Notes: a model not told the origin generated them from the sequence alone. 20,547 nt of DNA from Clostridia bacterium (GCA_017424085.1 JAFPBP010000070.1:1-20547), one strand, 5' to 3'. Positions 7,117 to 15,250 are shown, counted from the first letter of the stretch. Translations and numbers: made by a program.

Positions 7117-8136
7117 TTACAGAAAATAAGCAAAGACCCAGATCAGAACCAGCGCACACGCCAAAAGAGAGCATCCTCCGAAGAGATAGCAGATCTGCTT
7201 TTCGGAATAGCCGCTCAGCTCAAAGCTGTGATGGATGGGGGTCATCTTGAAGAGGCGCTTGCCGTGGGTGATCTTAAAGTAGGTGACCTGGATCATAACC
7301 GACAGAGTCTCCAGGAAATAGACGATACCGACCAACAGAATGACCAGCGGCATATCCAGAGCGAAGGACAAGCCCACCACCATGGATCCCAGGAAGAAGG
7401 AGCCCGTGTCCCCCATCATGATCTTGGCGGGATGCCAGTTATAGACCAAAAAAGCGACGCAGGAGCCCAAAAGGCAGGCGGCAAGGATCGAAACGTCGGT
7501 CAGCTTCATCACCGCCGCGGATACGCAGAAGAAGGTAGCCACGGGGAGGGTGACGGTGGTGCAGAGTCCGTCCACGCCGTCGGTCAGATTCACGGCGTTG
7601 ACAAAGCCCGTGATCAGAAGCATGGCGATGACGTAATATACGATGGAGAAATCCCAGACCCAACCGAAGATGGGGATCAGAAGATGGGTGGAAAATCCGT
7701 TGCGAAGACCGATGTACAGAATGAAGAGTATGGACAGGATCCCCTGGGCAATCAGCTTTTGGGTGGCGGTCAAGCCCTGATTCTGCTTGTTGCGGATCTT
7801 GGTAAAGTCATCGGTAAACCCGATGGCGGTGAAGAGAACCGAGAAGCAGAGCACCGCTATGCTGACCGGAGGAACGGCAACACTTCCCAAAACCTCGGTC
7901 TGAGTATAAAACTTAAACCCAAACAGCAAAAAGGCAATGACGGTAGAAGCAAGGAATGCAATGCCACCCATGGTGGGGGTCCCTTGCTTGTTCTTATGCC
8001 AGGAGGGGCCGTCCTTGATCAGGATCTGCTGACCGAACTTCAAGCGGCGAAGAACGGGGATCAGCAGGGGGATAAAGCTCAAGCCTAAAACCAAAGCGCA
8101 AACAAATCCGAGAATCACATATCCATAATCGGGCAT
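7117..8136 (-). CDS. mraY: Phospho-N-acetylmuramoyl-pentapeptide transferase MraY
   Basis: MraY transfers phospho-MurNAc-pentapeptide to undecaprenyl phosphate, forming lipid I in the membrane. The 339-residue protein has about ten membrane helices and the family blocks: KDGPSWHKNKQGTPTMGG (41-58), the Asp109-Asp110 pair (TDDFTKI), NAVNLTDGVDGL (179-191), and Asp243 in GDTGSFFLG. The magnesium and substrate residues Asp109, Asp110 and Asp243 are in place. The last signature, normally PxHHHFE, reads PIHHSFE here, with Ser304 replacing the third histidine (codon at 7225-7227). The gene starts 4 bp after the murF stop, and its ribosome binding site GAGAGGAAG lies inside the end of murF, so the two are tightly coupled. 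Confidence 0.96.
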   Translation of the reverse strand: MPDYGYVILGFVCALVLGLSFIPLLIPVLRRLKFGQQILIKDGPSWHKNKQGTPTMGGIAFLASTVIAFLLFGFKFYTQTEVLGSVAVPPVSIAVLCFSVLFTAIGFTDDFTKIRNKQNQGLTATQKLIAQGILSILFILYIGLRNGFSTHLLIPIFGWVWDFSIVYYVIAMLLITGFVNAVNLTDGVDGLCTTVTLPVATFFCVSAAVMKLTDVSILAACLLGSCVAFLVYNWHPAKIMMGDTGSFFLGSMVVGLSFALDMPLVILLVGIVYFLETLSVMIQVTYFKITHGKRLFKMTPIHHSFELSGYSEKQICYLFGGCSLLACALVLIWVFAYFL

Positions 8137-8140
8137 AACG

Positions 8141-9496
8141 TTATACTTCCTCTCTGTTGGTATCGTTCAAAAAGCTTTCAATAACCGTTTCTGCGTGCAT
8201 TCCTCGGCTTGCCTTGAACAGGATCACATCCCCTTCGCGGGCAACGAGGTTCAGATTCACAGCGGCATCCTCTGCGGTGCGGCAGGGAATCCGTTGCAAA
8301 ACACCCGCCTTGGAGGCACCCTCCAGATAAGCGGAAGCGTAGTCTCCGTAAGCGATGAGAACCGAAACGCCCTCCAGCATCTCTCCCACAGAACGGTGGT
8401 ACTCTGCGGAATTTTCTCCCAATTCCAGCATATCCCCGAGAACGGCGATCTTGCGCCCGGACTTTCCCTTCAGAACGTCGATGGACGCCTTCATGGAGGT
8501 GGGACTGGCGTTATAGCAATCCTCAATGAGGGTCATGCCCTTTTCCTTGCGGACATTCTGCCGCATGGGGGCTTTTTCCATGCAAAGAAGACCTTCCCCG
8601 ATGGACTTGAGATCCATCCCGCACTCCACGCCCACGGCAATGGCGGCAAGGGAATTGTATACGTTGTGGATCCCGTCGATGGCGAGATTCACATCCAGAT
8701 CGCCCAGCGGAGTTTTTGCGGTGAAGCAGACCCCCTCGCTGAGGACCGCAACGTTATAGGCGTAGTATTCGTATTCGGGGCTGTTCAGACCGTAGCGAAC
8801 CCGACGCTGCTTGGTATCGGAAACGGTGGCAAGCAGGGGATCGTCGCCGTTGAGGATCAGAACCCCATCGTCGGACATACCGTCCACGATCTCGCATTTC
8901 GCCTTAAGGATCCCTTCCCTGGAGCCCAAATATTCAATATGGCAAACGCCGATGTTGGTCAAAACCCCAATGTCGGGACGGGCGATGAGGGACAGCTCGG
9001 AGATCTCTCCAAATCCGCACATGCCCATTTCCGTAACCACAGCCCGATGCTCGGGCTCGGTATGGATCAGGGTCAGAGGAAGCCCCGTTTCGGAGTTCAT
9101 ATTCCCCTGCGTTTTATAGGTGGGGAAGGCGCGGGACAGCACTGCGGCAATGAATTCCTTGGTGGTGGTCTTCCCCACGCTTCCCGTGACGGCGATCACC
9201 TTCAGATCCAGCTGATTGCGATACCACGCGGCAAAATCCTGCAACGCCTTCAGCGTATCGGGAACGAGAACGCAGGGCAGGTCGGTGGGCATTTTCCGCT
9301 CCACCAACGCCGAGGTGGCACCGTTCTGAGCGGCTTTGGGTATATAATCGTGACCGTCCACACGGGCACCCTTCAGACAAACGAACATATCTCCCGCTTT
9401 TGCTTTGCGGGAATCAATACAAAAGTCGGTAAGCTCCCCGTCACCAAGGCATTCGCCGCCAACGATGCGGGCAAACTCAGACAAACGAATTTTCAT
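8141..9496 (-). CDS. murF: UDP-N-acetylmuramoyl-tripeptide--D-alanyl-D-alanine ligase MurF
   Basis: MurF adds the D-Ala-D-Ala dipeptide to UDP-MurNAc-tripeptide, completing the pentapeptide precursor in the cytoplasm. The 451-residue protein shows the N-terminal substrate domain (TDFCIDSRKAKAGDMFVCLKG), the ATP loop TGSVGKTTTKE (104-114), the MGMCGFGEI and GVCHIEYLGS stretches of the central Mur-ligase domain, and the C-terminal domain with EDCYNASPTSM and ILGDMLELG-like VLGDMLELGE. I chose the ATG at 9494-9496, which overlaps the murE stop by one base (TGATG), over an in-frame TTG one codon earlier. The upstream AGAGGGA inside murE acts as ribosome binding site. Confidence 0.96.
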   Translation of the reverse strand: MKIRLSEFARIVGGECLGDGELTDFCIDSRKAKAGDMFVCLKGARVDGHDYIPKAAQNGATSALVERKMPTDLPCVLVPDTLKALQDFAAWYRNQLDLKVIAVTGSVGKTTTKEFIAAVLSRAFPTYKTQGNMNSETGLPLTLIHTEPEHRAVVTEMGMCGFGEISELSLIARPDIGVLTNIGVCHIEYLGSREGILKAKCEIVDGMSDDGVLILNGDDPLLATVSDTKQRRVRYGLNSPEYEYYAYNVAVLSEGVCFTAKTPLGDLDVNLAIDGIHNVYNSLAAIAVGVECGMDLKSIGEGLLCMEKAPMRQNVRKEKGMTLIEDCYNASPTSMKASIDVLKGKSGRKIAVLGDMLELGENSAEYHRSVGEMLEGVSVLIAYGDYASAYLEGASKAGVLQRIPCRTAEDAAVNLNLVAREGDVILFKASRGMHAETVIESFLNDTNREEV

Positions 9497-10920
9497 CAAT
9501 ATCCCTCTTCCTTGAGTAATTTCCGTGCAATTTCCCTTTCATCGTAAGGGATGCTTCCGTCGGCAAAGATCTGCCGCGTTTCATGCCCCTTTCCCGCCAG
9601 AAGAACCGTATCCCCCGCTTGCGCCAGCCGCAATGCGGTGCGGATGGCTTCGGTGCGATCGGGAACGACCCGACAGGGATGAAGAACCCCCGACAAGATC
9701 TGTCGGATGATCTCCTCGGGATCCTCGGAACGGGGATTGTCGGTGGTGACGATGACCTCGTCCGCCAGAGACGATGCGATCCGTCCCATTTCGGGGCGCT
9801 TTCCTTCGTCGCGGTCTCCCCCGCAACCAAACACGAGGATGATCCTTCCGACGGCGGTATCCCGAAGAGACTGCAGCACGAGTTTCAGCCCGTCGGGAGT
9901 ATGAGCGTAATCGATCAATAATCGGAACGGAAGGTCTCCCCGCACCGTCTCCATTCTTCCCCGAACACCGGAAAAGGATCGGAGCGCTTCGGCACAGGCA
10001 TCGGCATCCAAGCCGAGACATTCCGCAGCGGCAAGCGCCGCAAGTGAATTATATATACTGAACCTGCCTCGCATGGGAAGAGAAACCTCTCTTCGCCCCG
10101 AGGGGGAACATTCCACGTAGGTGATGCCATCCGCCGTCATGCGGACGCGGGTGGCGGTAAAATCCGCAGGGTGAGTTACCGAAAAGGTTTTGATTCCCGG
10201 CAGAGTCAGAAGCGGAGCAACGTAATCGCTGTCCGAATTGACCAGTCCCGTGCGGCATTGATAAAACAGCTTTTGCTTGGCGTCACGGTACGCCTGCATG
10301 GTTCCGTGATAATCCAGATGATCCACCGAAAGATTGGTGAAGATCCCAACGGCGAATTCCAGCCCCGCAACCCGCCGCTGATCCAACGATTGGGACGAGA
10401 CCTCCAGAACGGCGTGGGAGCATTGATTATCCCGCGCACGGGCAAAAACCGAATGCAACACCGAGGGATCGGGGGTGGTGAGCGAGGAATCGCAGACCGA
10501 GGCACCGTCATCGGTGCAGACCGTTCCGATCAGAGCAGTCTTGATGCCGCAGGCGCGGAGACAATGCTCCAAAAGACATGCGGTCGAGGTCTTTCCGTTG
10601 GTCCCCGTGATTCCCGTCAGAACCATATTTTTTGCAGGATTTCCGTAAAAATTCCCGCAAAGAAGGGCGTACGCCCGTCGAACGTCGGAGACGGGAAAGC
10701 AAGGAATGGGACCGTTTACGGGATGGGAAACGACGGCGGCAACGGCACCCCGCGCCGCGGCGTCGGCAAGATAGCGATGACCGTCCACGGTTCTGCCGCG
10801 AATGGCAACGAACAGAGATCCTACCCGAACCTCGTCGCTTCGGTCGGTGACGGAGGTAATATTCAGATCCTGCAAGGGAGCGGGATCAAATACGGAGCTT
10901 GCTAATTGAGAAAGAATCAT
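9496..10920 (-). CDS. murE: UDP-N-acetylmuramoyl-L-alanyl-D-glutamate--2,6-diaminopimelate ligase MurE
   Basis: MurE adds the third amino acid to the UDP-MurNAc stem peptide. The 474-residue protein has the ATP loop TGITGTNGKTS (102-112), EVSSQSLDQRR, NLSVDHLDYHG, a candidate carbamylated lysine in RDAKQKLF, and the DNPR motif in TTDNPRSEDP. DNPR is the marker of meso-diaminopimelate-specific enzymes, so the wall should be of the DAP type. I chose the ATG at 10918-10920, which has AAAGGGTG upstream and the usual MILSQL start; a GTG 20 codons upstream keeps the frame but has no ribosome binding site and almost touches the PBP stop. The stop overlaps the murF start. A 61-bp gap lies upstream. 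Confidence 0.96.
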   Translation of the reverse strand: MILSQLASSVFDPAPLQDLNITSVTDRSDEVRVGSLFVAIRGRTVDGHRYLADAAARGAVAAVVSHPVNGPIPCFPVSDVRRAYALLCGNFYGNPAKNMVLTGITGTNGKTSTACLLEHCLRACGIKTALIGTVCTDDGASVCDSSLTTPDPSVLHSVFARARDNQCSHAVLEVSSQSLDQRRVAGLEFAVGIFTNLSVDHLDYHGTMQAYRDAKQKLFYQCRTGLVNSDSDYVAPLLTLPGIKTFSVTHPADFTATRVRMTADGITYVECSPSGRREVSLPMRGRFSIYNSLAALAAAECLGLDADACAEALRSFSGVRGRMETVRGDLPFRLLIDYAHTPDGLKLVLQSLRDTAVGRIILVFGCGGDRDEGKRPEMGRIASSLADEVIVTTDNPRSEDPEEIIRQILSGVLHPCRVVPDRTEAIRTALRLAQAGDTVLLAGKGHETRQIFADGSIPYDEREIARKLLKEEGY

Positions 10921-10981
10921 GACGTACACCCTTTCGGAAGGTAAAGTGTTAGTATTTACACATCCGATGGGTTTTATCACG

Positions 10982-13201
10982 TCATTGCTTCTTTTCTTCG
11001 AAATGAACGGTGATCAGGGTTCCCTTTTCCACCTGCGTTCCCGCGGCAACGCTTTGCTTGACCGCTACGGTGGTGGCATAATTCAGGTTTTCACCCACGA
11101 CCTTAATGTTCAATCCTGCCTGCTGGAGCAGAGAGTTGCATTCCGCCGCAGGCTTTCCGATCAGATAGGGAACCGTTACGGTGGTATTCAGATTTTCGTT
11201 ATCCTTGGAATCGGTATAGAGGAGAACCGTATTTCCTTCGCAAAGAACGGTCTTTTCCACGGGCAGCTGGCGGGCGATCTTTTCGCCGTCACCGATGATC
11301 TTGACGATCAAGCCAAGCTCCTCCATGGCTGCCGCCGCCTGATCGGCGGAGGTTCCGACCACTCCGGGAACGGTAACCGAACGGGAGGAGGAATCGCCCT
11401 CGTAGTCGGGCTCAATGTTCAGATACTCCAGGCATTCGCCCATAATATCCCGCCCCAAGGGAGCGGCGATGTAAGAACCGAACTGGATCTCGGTGTTCGG
11501 TTCGTCCACCAGAACCAAAATAGCAATTTCGGGATCGTCTGCGGGAGCAAAGCAGACGAAGGAAGCAACGACCTTATTGCCGTAGCCTGCAGAGGAGGAA
11601 TCCACCTTCTGAGAGGTACCGGTCTTACCGCAGATGCGATAGCCCTCCAGATAGCCTCTCTTCCCCTTGACCACGGTATATTCCAGAAAATCGTTGAGCG
11701 TATCGCAGGATTCCTTGGAGATGATCTGACGGACCGCCTCCGCTTCATTCTGCAGGATCACGTTTCCGTTCTGATCCACGACCCGATCCAGAATATAGGG
11801 CTGCATATAAACGCCGCCGTTGGCAATGGCGCTGACCCCCGCGATCAGCTGTATGGGGGTGATCTGGAAGGTCTGCCCGAAGGATGCGGAATACAGATTC
11901 CAGACGCTCATGGTTTCTTTATCAAAGAAGATGCTGGCGGCTTCCCCGGGAAGTCCCACCCCGGTCTTACTGCGGAACCCGAACAGCGTAAAATAATCGT
12001 AAAATCTGGAAACGCCGATCCGCTCGGCGATCTGGACGAAGGCAACGTTGCAGGAGTTTGCCATGGCATCACGGAAGGTCTCCTCCTTATGAGAACGACC
12101 CGAGGCGCAATGGTAGGTGATCGCACCCATGTTGATGGAGTTGCGGCAATAGAACTTCTCGGTCAGAGAAACCAGATTCTCCTCCAACGCCATGGCGGCA
12201 GTGAAGATCTTAAAGGTGGAACCCGGATCGTACAGCTCGGAAATGATCTTGTTCTTCCGATATTCCACCTGCTGTGCATTGTATGCCTTGATGTATTCGG
12301 GAGATGCGACGTCCTTATATTCCTTCAGCAGCTGCTTCAGGGTCATTTCGTCGTTAATGGCAAAGGGAGCGTTCAGATCGTAGTCGGGCTTGCTGGACAT
12401 GGCAAGAATGGCGCCGGTCTTCACGTTCATGATCACGCCACCGATGCGGGACTGGACGTTATGCTCCACGCGGGCGTTGGAAATATACTTCTCCAGAATA
12501 TACTGCATCTGAACGTCTACCGTCAGATACAGATCGTATCCATCCACCGCATCCTGATAGGATTCGGTTTCAAAGGGAAGGGACGAGCCCGAGGCGGTGC
12601 GGATGGCGGTGATCTTCCCTGGGGTTCCTTTTAAATATTGCTCGTAATAATACTCCAAGCCCTCCAAGCCCTGATTGTCGGTTCCAACGAACCCAACCAC
12701 GGTGGAAAGAAGATTGCCCAAAGGATAATAACGCTTGGTGTCCTCGCTGACCCACAGGGCGTCGGAATATTTCTTTTTATTTTCGGAAACGAATTTCACC
12801 ACGGCATCGGCTTCGGCAGATTCGATGCGGCGCTTAATCACGATATACTGACTCTTTTTGGTGGTCTTTTCATAGACCGAATCGTAACTGAGCCCGAGGG
12901 TTTCGGACAAAAAGGTGGCAAGCTCCACCCGTTCTTCCTCCGAATCCAGCTGAGAGGGAGCCATGAGAACCTGATAGGCAGAGGCGCTTCGCGCCAAAAC
13001 CACACCGTTCACGTCCTTGATGGAGCCTCGCTTGGCATCCACGGTGATCTCCCAAGTCTGCTGATCCAAAGCACGGCTTTCGTATTTATCGTGCAGGATC
13101 ACCTGAATGCGAAAAAGCCATCCCGCAAGCCCGAGAAATAGCAGCCCAAACACAATGGGCCACAAGTAGCGAACTCGGTTGTTACTGGATGGCATATTCA
13201 T
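10982..13201 (-). CDS. ftsI: Class B penicillin-binding protein with PASTA domains (FtsI/SpoVD type transpeptidase)
   Basis: This septal transpeptidase cross-links glycan strands made by FtsW. The 739-residue protein has a short basic start, a membrane helix at about 13-31, a dimerisation/pedestal domain (about 45-240), and a transpeptidase domain with Ser328-Thr-Phe-Lys331 (DPGSTFK), Ser383-Cys-Asn385 and Lys526-Thr-Gly528. Two PASTA domains follow (about 608-665 and 673-735, each beginning VTVP). PASTA-bearing PBPs in this slot include SpoVD of Bacillus and the single FtsI/SpoVD protein of many Clostridia, so it could serve division, sporulation or both. The frame stays open 16 codons further upstream, but the ATG at 13199-13201 has GAGAAAGGA 7 bp before it. 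It starts 83 bp after ftsL. Confidence 0.94.
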   Translation of the reverse strand: MNMPSSNNRVRYLWPIVFGLLFLGLAGWLFRIQVILHDKYESRALDQQTWEITVDAKRGSIKDVNGVVLARSASAYQVLMAPSQLDSEEERVELATFLSETLGLSYDSVYEKTTKKSQYIVIKRRIESAEADAVVKFVSENKKKYSDALWVSEDTKRYYPLGNLLSTVVGFVGTDNQGLEGLEYYYEQYLKGTPGKITAIRTASGSSLPFETESYQDAVDGYDLYLTVDVQMQYILEKYISNARVEHNVQSRIGGVIMNVKTGAILAMSSKPDYDLNAPFAINDEMTLKQLLKEYKDVASPEYIKAYNAQQVEYRKNKIISELYDPGSTFKIFTAAMALEENLVSLTEKFYCRNSINMGAITYHCASGRSHKEETFRDAMANSCNVAFVQIAERIGVSRFYDYFTLFGFRSKTGVGLPGEAASIFFDKETMSVWNLYSASFGQTFQITPIQLIAGVSAIANGGVYMQPYILDRVVDQNGNVILQNEAEAVRQIISKESCDTLNDFLEYTVVKGKRGYLEGYRICGKTGTSQKVDSSSAGYGNKVVASFVCFAPADDPEIAILVLVDEPNTEIQFGSYIAAPLGRDIMGECLEYLNIEPDYEGDSSSRSVTVPGVVGTSADQAAAAMEELGLIVKIIGDGEKIARQLPVEKTVLCEGNTVLLYTDSKDNENLNTTVTVPYLIGKPAAECNSLLQQAGLNIKVVGENLNYATTVAVKQSVAAGTQVEKGTLITVHFEEKKQ

Positions 13202-13283
13202 AACGGGATCCTTTCTCATCCGCAGGGAGGCAACGAAGGTATAAGACAAAAACAGTATATTCCCGCAGGGAGAGGATCAGAAC

Positions 13284-13667
13284 TTAATTTCCGAAGAAGT
13301 CTCCGATGGCGGAGAAAGCCTTGGATACACGGCTGAAAAAGTCGTCATCCTCTTCGCTGTTAAGCAGCTCGGCAGTACCGGTCATTTCATATTGAATGTA
13401 CTGGATCTGATACTTTTCCAGCTTGTGCATGCCCAATACTTCGGTAGCATATTGCTCCACGGTGAAGTAGTCTGAGCGGCGATCGATCTCGATCTGCAGC
13501 TTGGTGCCCTGATTGGAGATTTCGTCCAACTCGCTTTGCAGGGCACGCAGCTCTGCGTTCTTCTCATTCTGGAGAATCCCGCAATGGACGGTCAGAAGCA
13601 GGAAGACGATGATTCCGACCGCAAGAAGCGCAGTAAAGAGATTCGATTTTACGGAAGCCGTTCTCAC
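13284..13667 (-). CDS. ftsL: Cell division protein FtsL-like (FtsL/DivIC family)
   Basis: FtsL is a small bitopic protein that links FtsQ/DivIB to the FtsW-FtsI pair. The 127-residue product has a basic start (VRTASVKSN), one membrane helix (about 10-31), a predicted coiled coil (about 34-65, ILQNEKNAELRALQSELDEISNQGTKLQIEIDRR), then YATEVLGMHKLEKYQIQYI, which matches the conserved end of the family, and an acidic tail (NSEEDDDFF). I start it at the GTG at 13665-13667, 10 bp after GGAGG. The frame is open further upstream to a TTG at 13778, but that extension is a low-complexity Thr/Arg/His/Pro stretch without a ribosome binding site. The position between rsmH and the PBP is the standard place for ftsL. 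Confidence 0.88.
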   Translation of the reverse strand: MRTASVKSNLFTALLAVGIIVFLLLTVHCGILQNEKNAELRALQSELDEISNQGTKLQIEIDRRSDYFTVEQYATEVLGMHKLEKYQIQYIQYEMTGTAELLNSEEDDDFFSRVSKAFSAIGDFFGN

Positions 13668-13798
13668 GGAATCATTTCCTCCTTTCCGTGATTTGGGGTG
13701 ATGTGATGGTGTGTTTGGGTGCCCGGTGGCTTGTTCCGCTTGTGTGGAGCGGCGTGTGTGTCGTGTGCCGGGTGGCAATGTTTGTATGTATTTGAGTG
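13668..13798 (-). other. C/A-rich, G-poor leader between rsmH and ftsL
   Basis: This 131-nt gap is the longest inside the dcw operon. In the transcript it is strongly rich in C and A and poor in G and U, with many CACA/ACAC steps. It contains two near-identical 12-mers (13719-13730 and 13765-13776, 11 of 12 matching, plus-strand GTGCCSGGTGGC) and a small 5-bp hairpin, CCGCT with AGCGG, around 13737-13753. It ends in the GGAGG site of ftsL. No T-run terminator is present. The composition resembles Rho loading sites, but I cannot show function. Confidence 0.5.
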
Positions 13799-14728
13799 TT
13801 AAGATTCAATGCGACGTTCAAAGACCCGAAGTCGGGTACTGCGTGCGCGGGGATTTTCCGCGATCTCCTCTGCCGTGGGGGCAATGCCCTTGACCAAAAC
13901 CTTCCCCAGAGATTTCTTTCCGCAAACGCAGATGGGGAAATCGGGAGGGCAGGTACAGGGATGCTCGTAACGGGCAAAGGCGCTTTTTACGATGCGATCC
14001 TCCAGACTGTGGAAGGTAAGAACAGCGATGCGTCCGCCGTCATTCATGGCTTCGACCAGATGGTCCAAAGCGATGCGAACCTGCTCCAGCTCGTCGTTAA
14101 CGGCAATGCGGATCGCCTGGAAAACTCGTTTTGCGGGATGCTGCTTCTCCTTCAGCGCCTGCGGGGGCAGAGCGCTTCGGATGATCTGAACCAACTCAAG
14201 GGTGGTTTCTATGGGGCGGCGCTGACGTTCCCGTACGATGGCAGACGCCACGCGGCGGGAATAGCGCTCTTCTCCGTATTCAAAAAAGATGCGGGTCAAT
14301 TCGGCTTCGGGCCATTCGTTGACGACGTTTTTTGCCGTCAGCTTGTCCCCTTGGTTCATTCGCATATCCAGCGGTGCATCCTGCATATACGAAAACCCGC
14401 GCTCGGCGCAATCCAACTGGTAAGAAGAAACGCCCAGATCCAGAAGAACTCCGTCGAAGGTCACGCCTGCGTTCTCGGCGAGATCGGAAAAGGTTCCTTG
14501 AATCAGACGGAGATTGCAGTTGAGATCCTTCAGCCGTTCCCTGCAAGCGGCAAGGGCATCAGAATCACGATCGTTGCAGATCAGAGTTCCCGAAGGTCCG
14601 AGAAGCGAGCCGATGGCGAAGGAATGTCCGCCACCGCCTGCGGTGCCGTCGGCATAAACGCCGTCGGGCTTTACGTCAAGCGCCTCAAGTATTTCGGAAA
14701 CCATAATGGAGCGATGTGCGTATTCCAT
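13799..14728 (-). CDS. rsmH: 16S rRNA (cytosine(1402)-N(4))-methyltransferase RsmH (MraW)
   Basis: RsmH methylates N4 of C1402 in 16S rRNA, tuning the P site. The 309-residue length is typical. Family blocks are visible: MEYAHRSIMVSEILEAL at the start, the SAM-binding loop DGTAGGGGHS (27-36), the inserted helical domain (about 110-220), LDLGVSSYQLDCAERGFSY, PLDMRMNQ, and LTFHSLEDRIVK. A Cys-rich segment (HPCTCPPDFPICVCGKK) near residues 260-275 is also normal for the family. It starts 1 bp after the mraZ stop codon, and its ribosome binding site GGAGGAG lies inside the last codons of mraZ, so the two are translated together. Confidence 0.97.
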   Translation of the reverse strand: MEYAHRSIMVSEILEALDVKPDGVYADGTAGGGGHSFAIGSLLGPSGTLICNDRDSDALAACRERLKDLNCNLRLIQGTFSDLAENAGVTFDGVLLDLGVSSYQLDCAERGFSYMQDAPLDMRMNQGDKLTAKNVVNEWPEAELTRIFFEYGEERYSRRVASAIVRERQRRPIETTLELVQIIRSALPPQALKEKQHPAKRVFQAIRIAVNDELEQVRIALDHLVEAMNDGGRIAVLTFHSLEDRIVKSAFARYEHPCTCPPDFPICVCGKKSLGKVLVKGIAPTAEEIAENPRARSTRLRVFERRIES

Positions 14729-14729
14729 A

Positions 14730-15164
14730 TCAGAAATTCATCTCCTCCAGAAGAGCGGCAATTTCGTCACCGGAGAGAGCATCGTTCATAGCGTTCCAAC
14801 GGGCGGTATCCCAGATCTCCAACCGCTCCCGCAAGCCCACGATGGTCACGTCCTTTTCCAGACCTGCCACAGTACGAAGGGAGGGAGGAATCTTGATTCT
14901 TCCCTGCTCGTCCATTTCCGCAAGCGTGGAGTTTCCGACGAAGAAGCGCTCGGTGCTGCGGGCTTTGGTGAGGGGAAGAGTCCCGATCTTTTCCAAAAAG
15001 GAATCCCATTGGGAATCGGTGAAGGCAAACAGACAGTCATCCAGACCACGGGTGATATGAAGAGCCGAGCCTTCGATCTTTTCCCGCTGCTTTGCAGGGA
15101 AAAACAAACGTCCCTTGGTATCGATGGTCATTTCGTAGCGACCTTCCAGCCGTACAGACGCCAT
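14730..15164 (-). CDS. mraZ: Transcriptional regulator MraZ
   Basis: MraZ is a ring-forming DNA-binding protein that usually represses its own dcw operon. The 144-residue protein has the two tandem SpoVT-AbrB-like halves, each with the DxxxR motif: Asp15-Thr-Lys-Gly-Arg19 followed by LFFP, and Asp85-Glu-Gln-Gly-Arg89 followed by IKIPP. The ATG at 15164 follows AGAGGAGG by 8 bp. It is the first gene of the operon, with a strong promoter at 15259-15287 and direct repeats between promoter and gene that could be its own binding sites. Confidence 0.97.
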   Translation of the reverse strand: MASVRLEGRYEMTIDTKGRLFFPAKQREKIEGSALHITRGLDDCLFAFTDSQWDSFLEKIGTLPLTKARSTERFFVGNSTLAEMDEQGRIKIPPSLRTVAGLEKDVTIVGLRERLEIWDTARWNAMNDALSGDEIAALLEEMNF

Positions 15165-15218
15165 GGCTCGTTCCTCCTCTCCGTGAATTTGGACGCAAAT
15201 CGGATGGATTTTTTGGGT

Positions 15219-15250
15219 TTTTCATCCCTAATCCACCCTTTTCATCCACC
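15219..15250 (-). promoter_or_regulatory. Candidate MraZ operator: direct repeats downstream of the mraZ promoter
   Basis: On the minus strand GGATGAAAA occurs twice (15239-15247 and 15219-15227), exactly 20 bp apart, with a third related unit GGGTGGATT between them (15230-15238). Two of the units contain GTGGAT and one contain GGGAT. MraZ proteins studied elsewhere bind short G-rich direct repeats (GTGGG-like) near their own promoter. These repeats cover roughly +2 to +34 of the predicted transcript, a repressing position. Spacing of the middle unit is not the standard 10 bp, so the match is suggestive only. Confidence 0.55.

Noticed and set aside
10941..10959. Small inverted repeat (GTAAA with TTTAC) between the PBP gene and murE as a terminator or promoter
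   Set aside because: The stem is 5 bp, there is no T-run, and no convincing -35/-10 pair is present. Nothing supports a function.
10921..10980. Upstream GTG start for murE (20 extra residues)
   Set aside because: No ribosome binding site, starts 2 bp from the PBP gene end, and the extra residues do not resemble MurE. The ATG at 10920 has AAAGGGTG upstream.
10919..12634. Long open frame on the plus strand opposite the PBP gene, and similar ones opposite murG (4855-5988), ftsW (5934-7250) and murF (8195-9547)
   Set aside because: They mirror the minus-strand genes, have no ribosome binding sites and encode low-complexity Gly/His/Asp-rich products. They result from codon bias of the real genes, which have full family signatures.
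13668..13778. N-terminal extension of ftsL starting at a TTG at 13778
   Set aside because: The extension is a low-complexity Thr/Arg/His/Pro run without a ribosome binding site. The GTG at 13667 has a GGAGG site and begins a normal FtsL topology.
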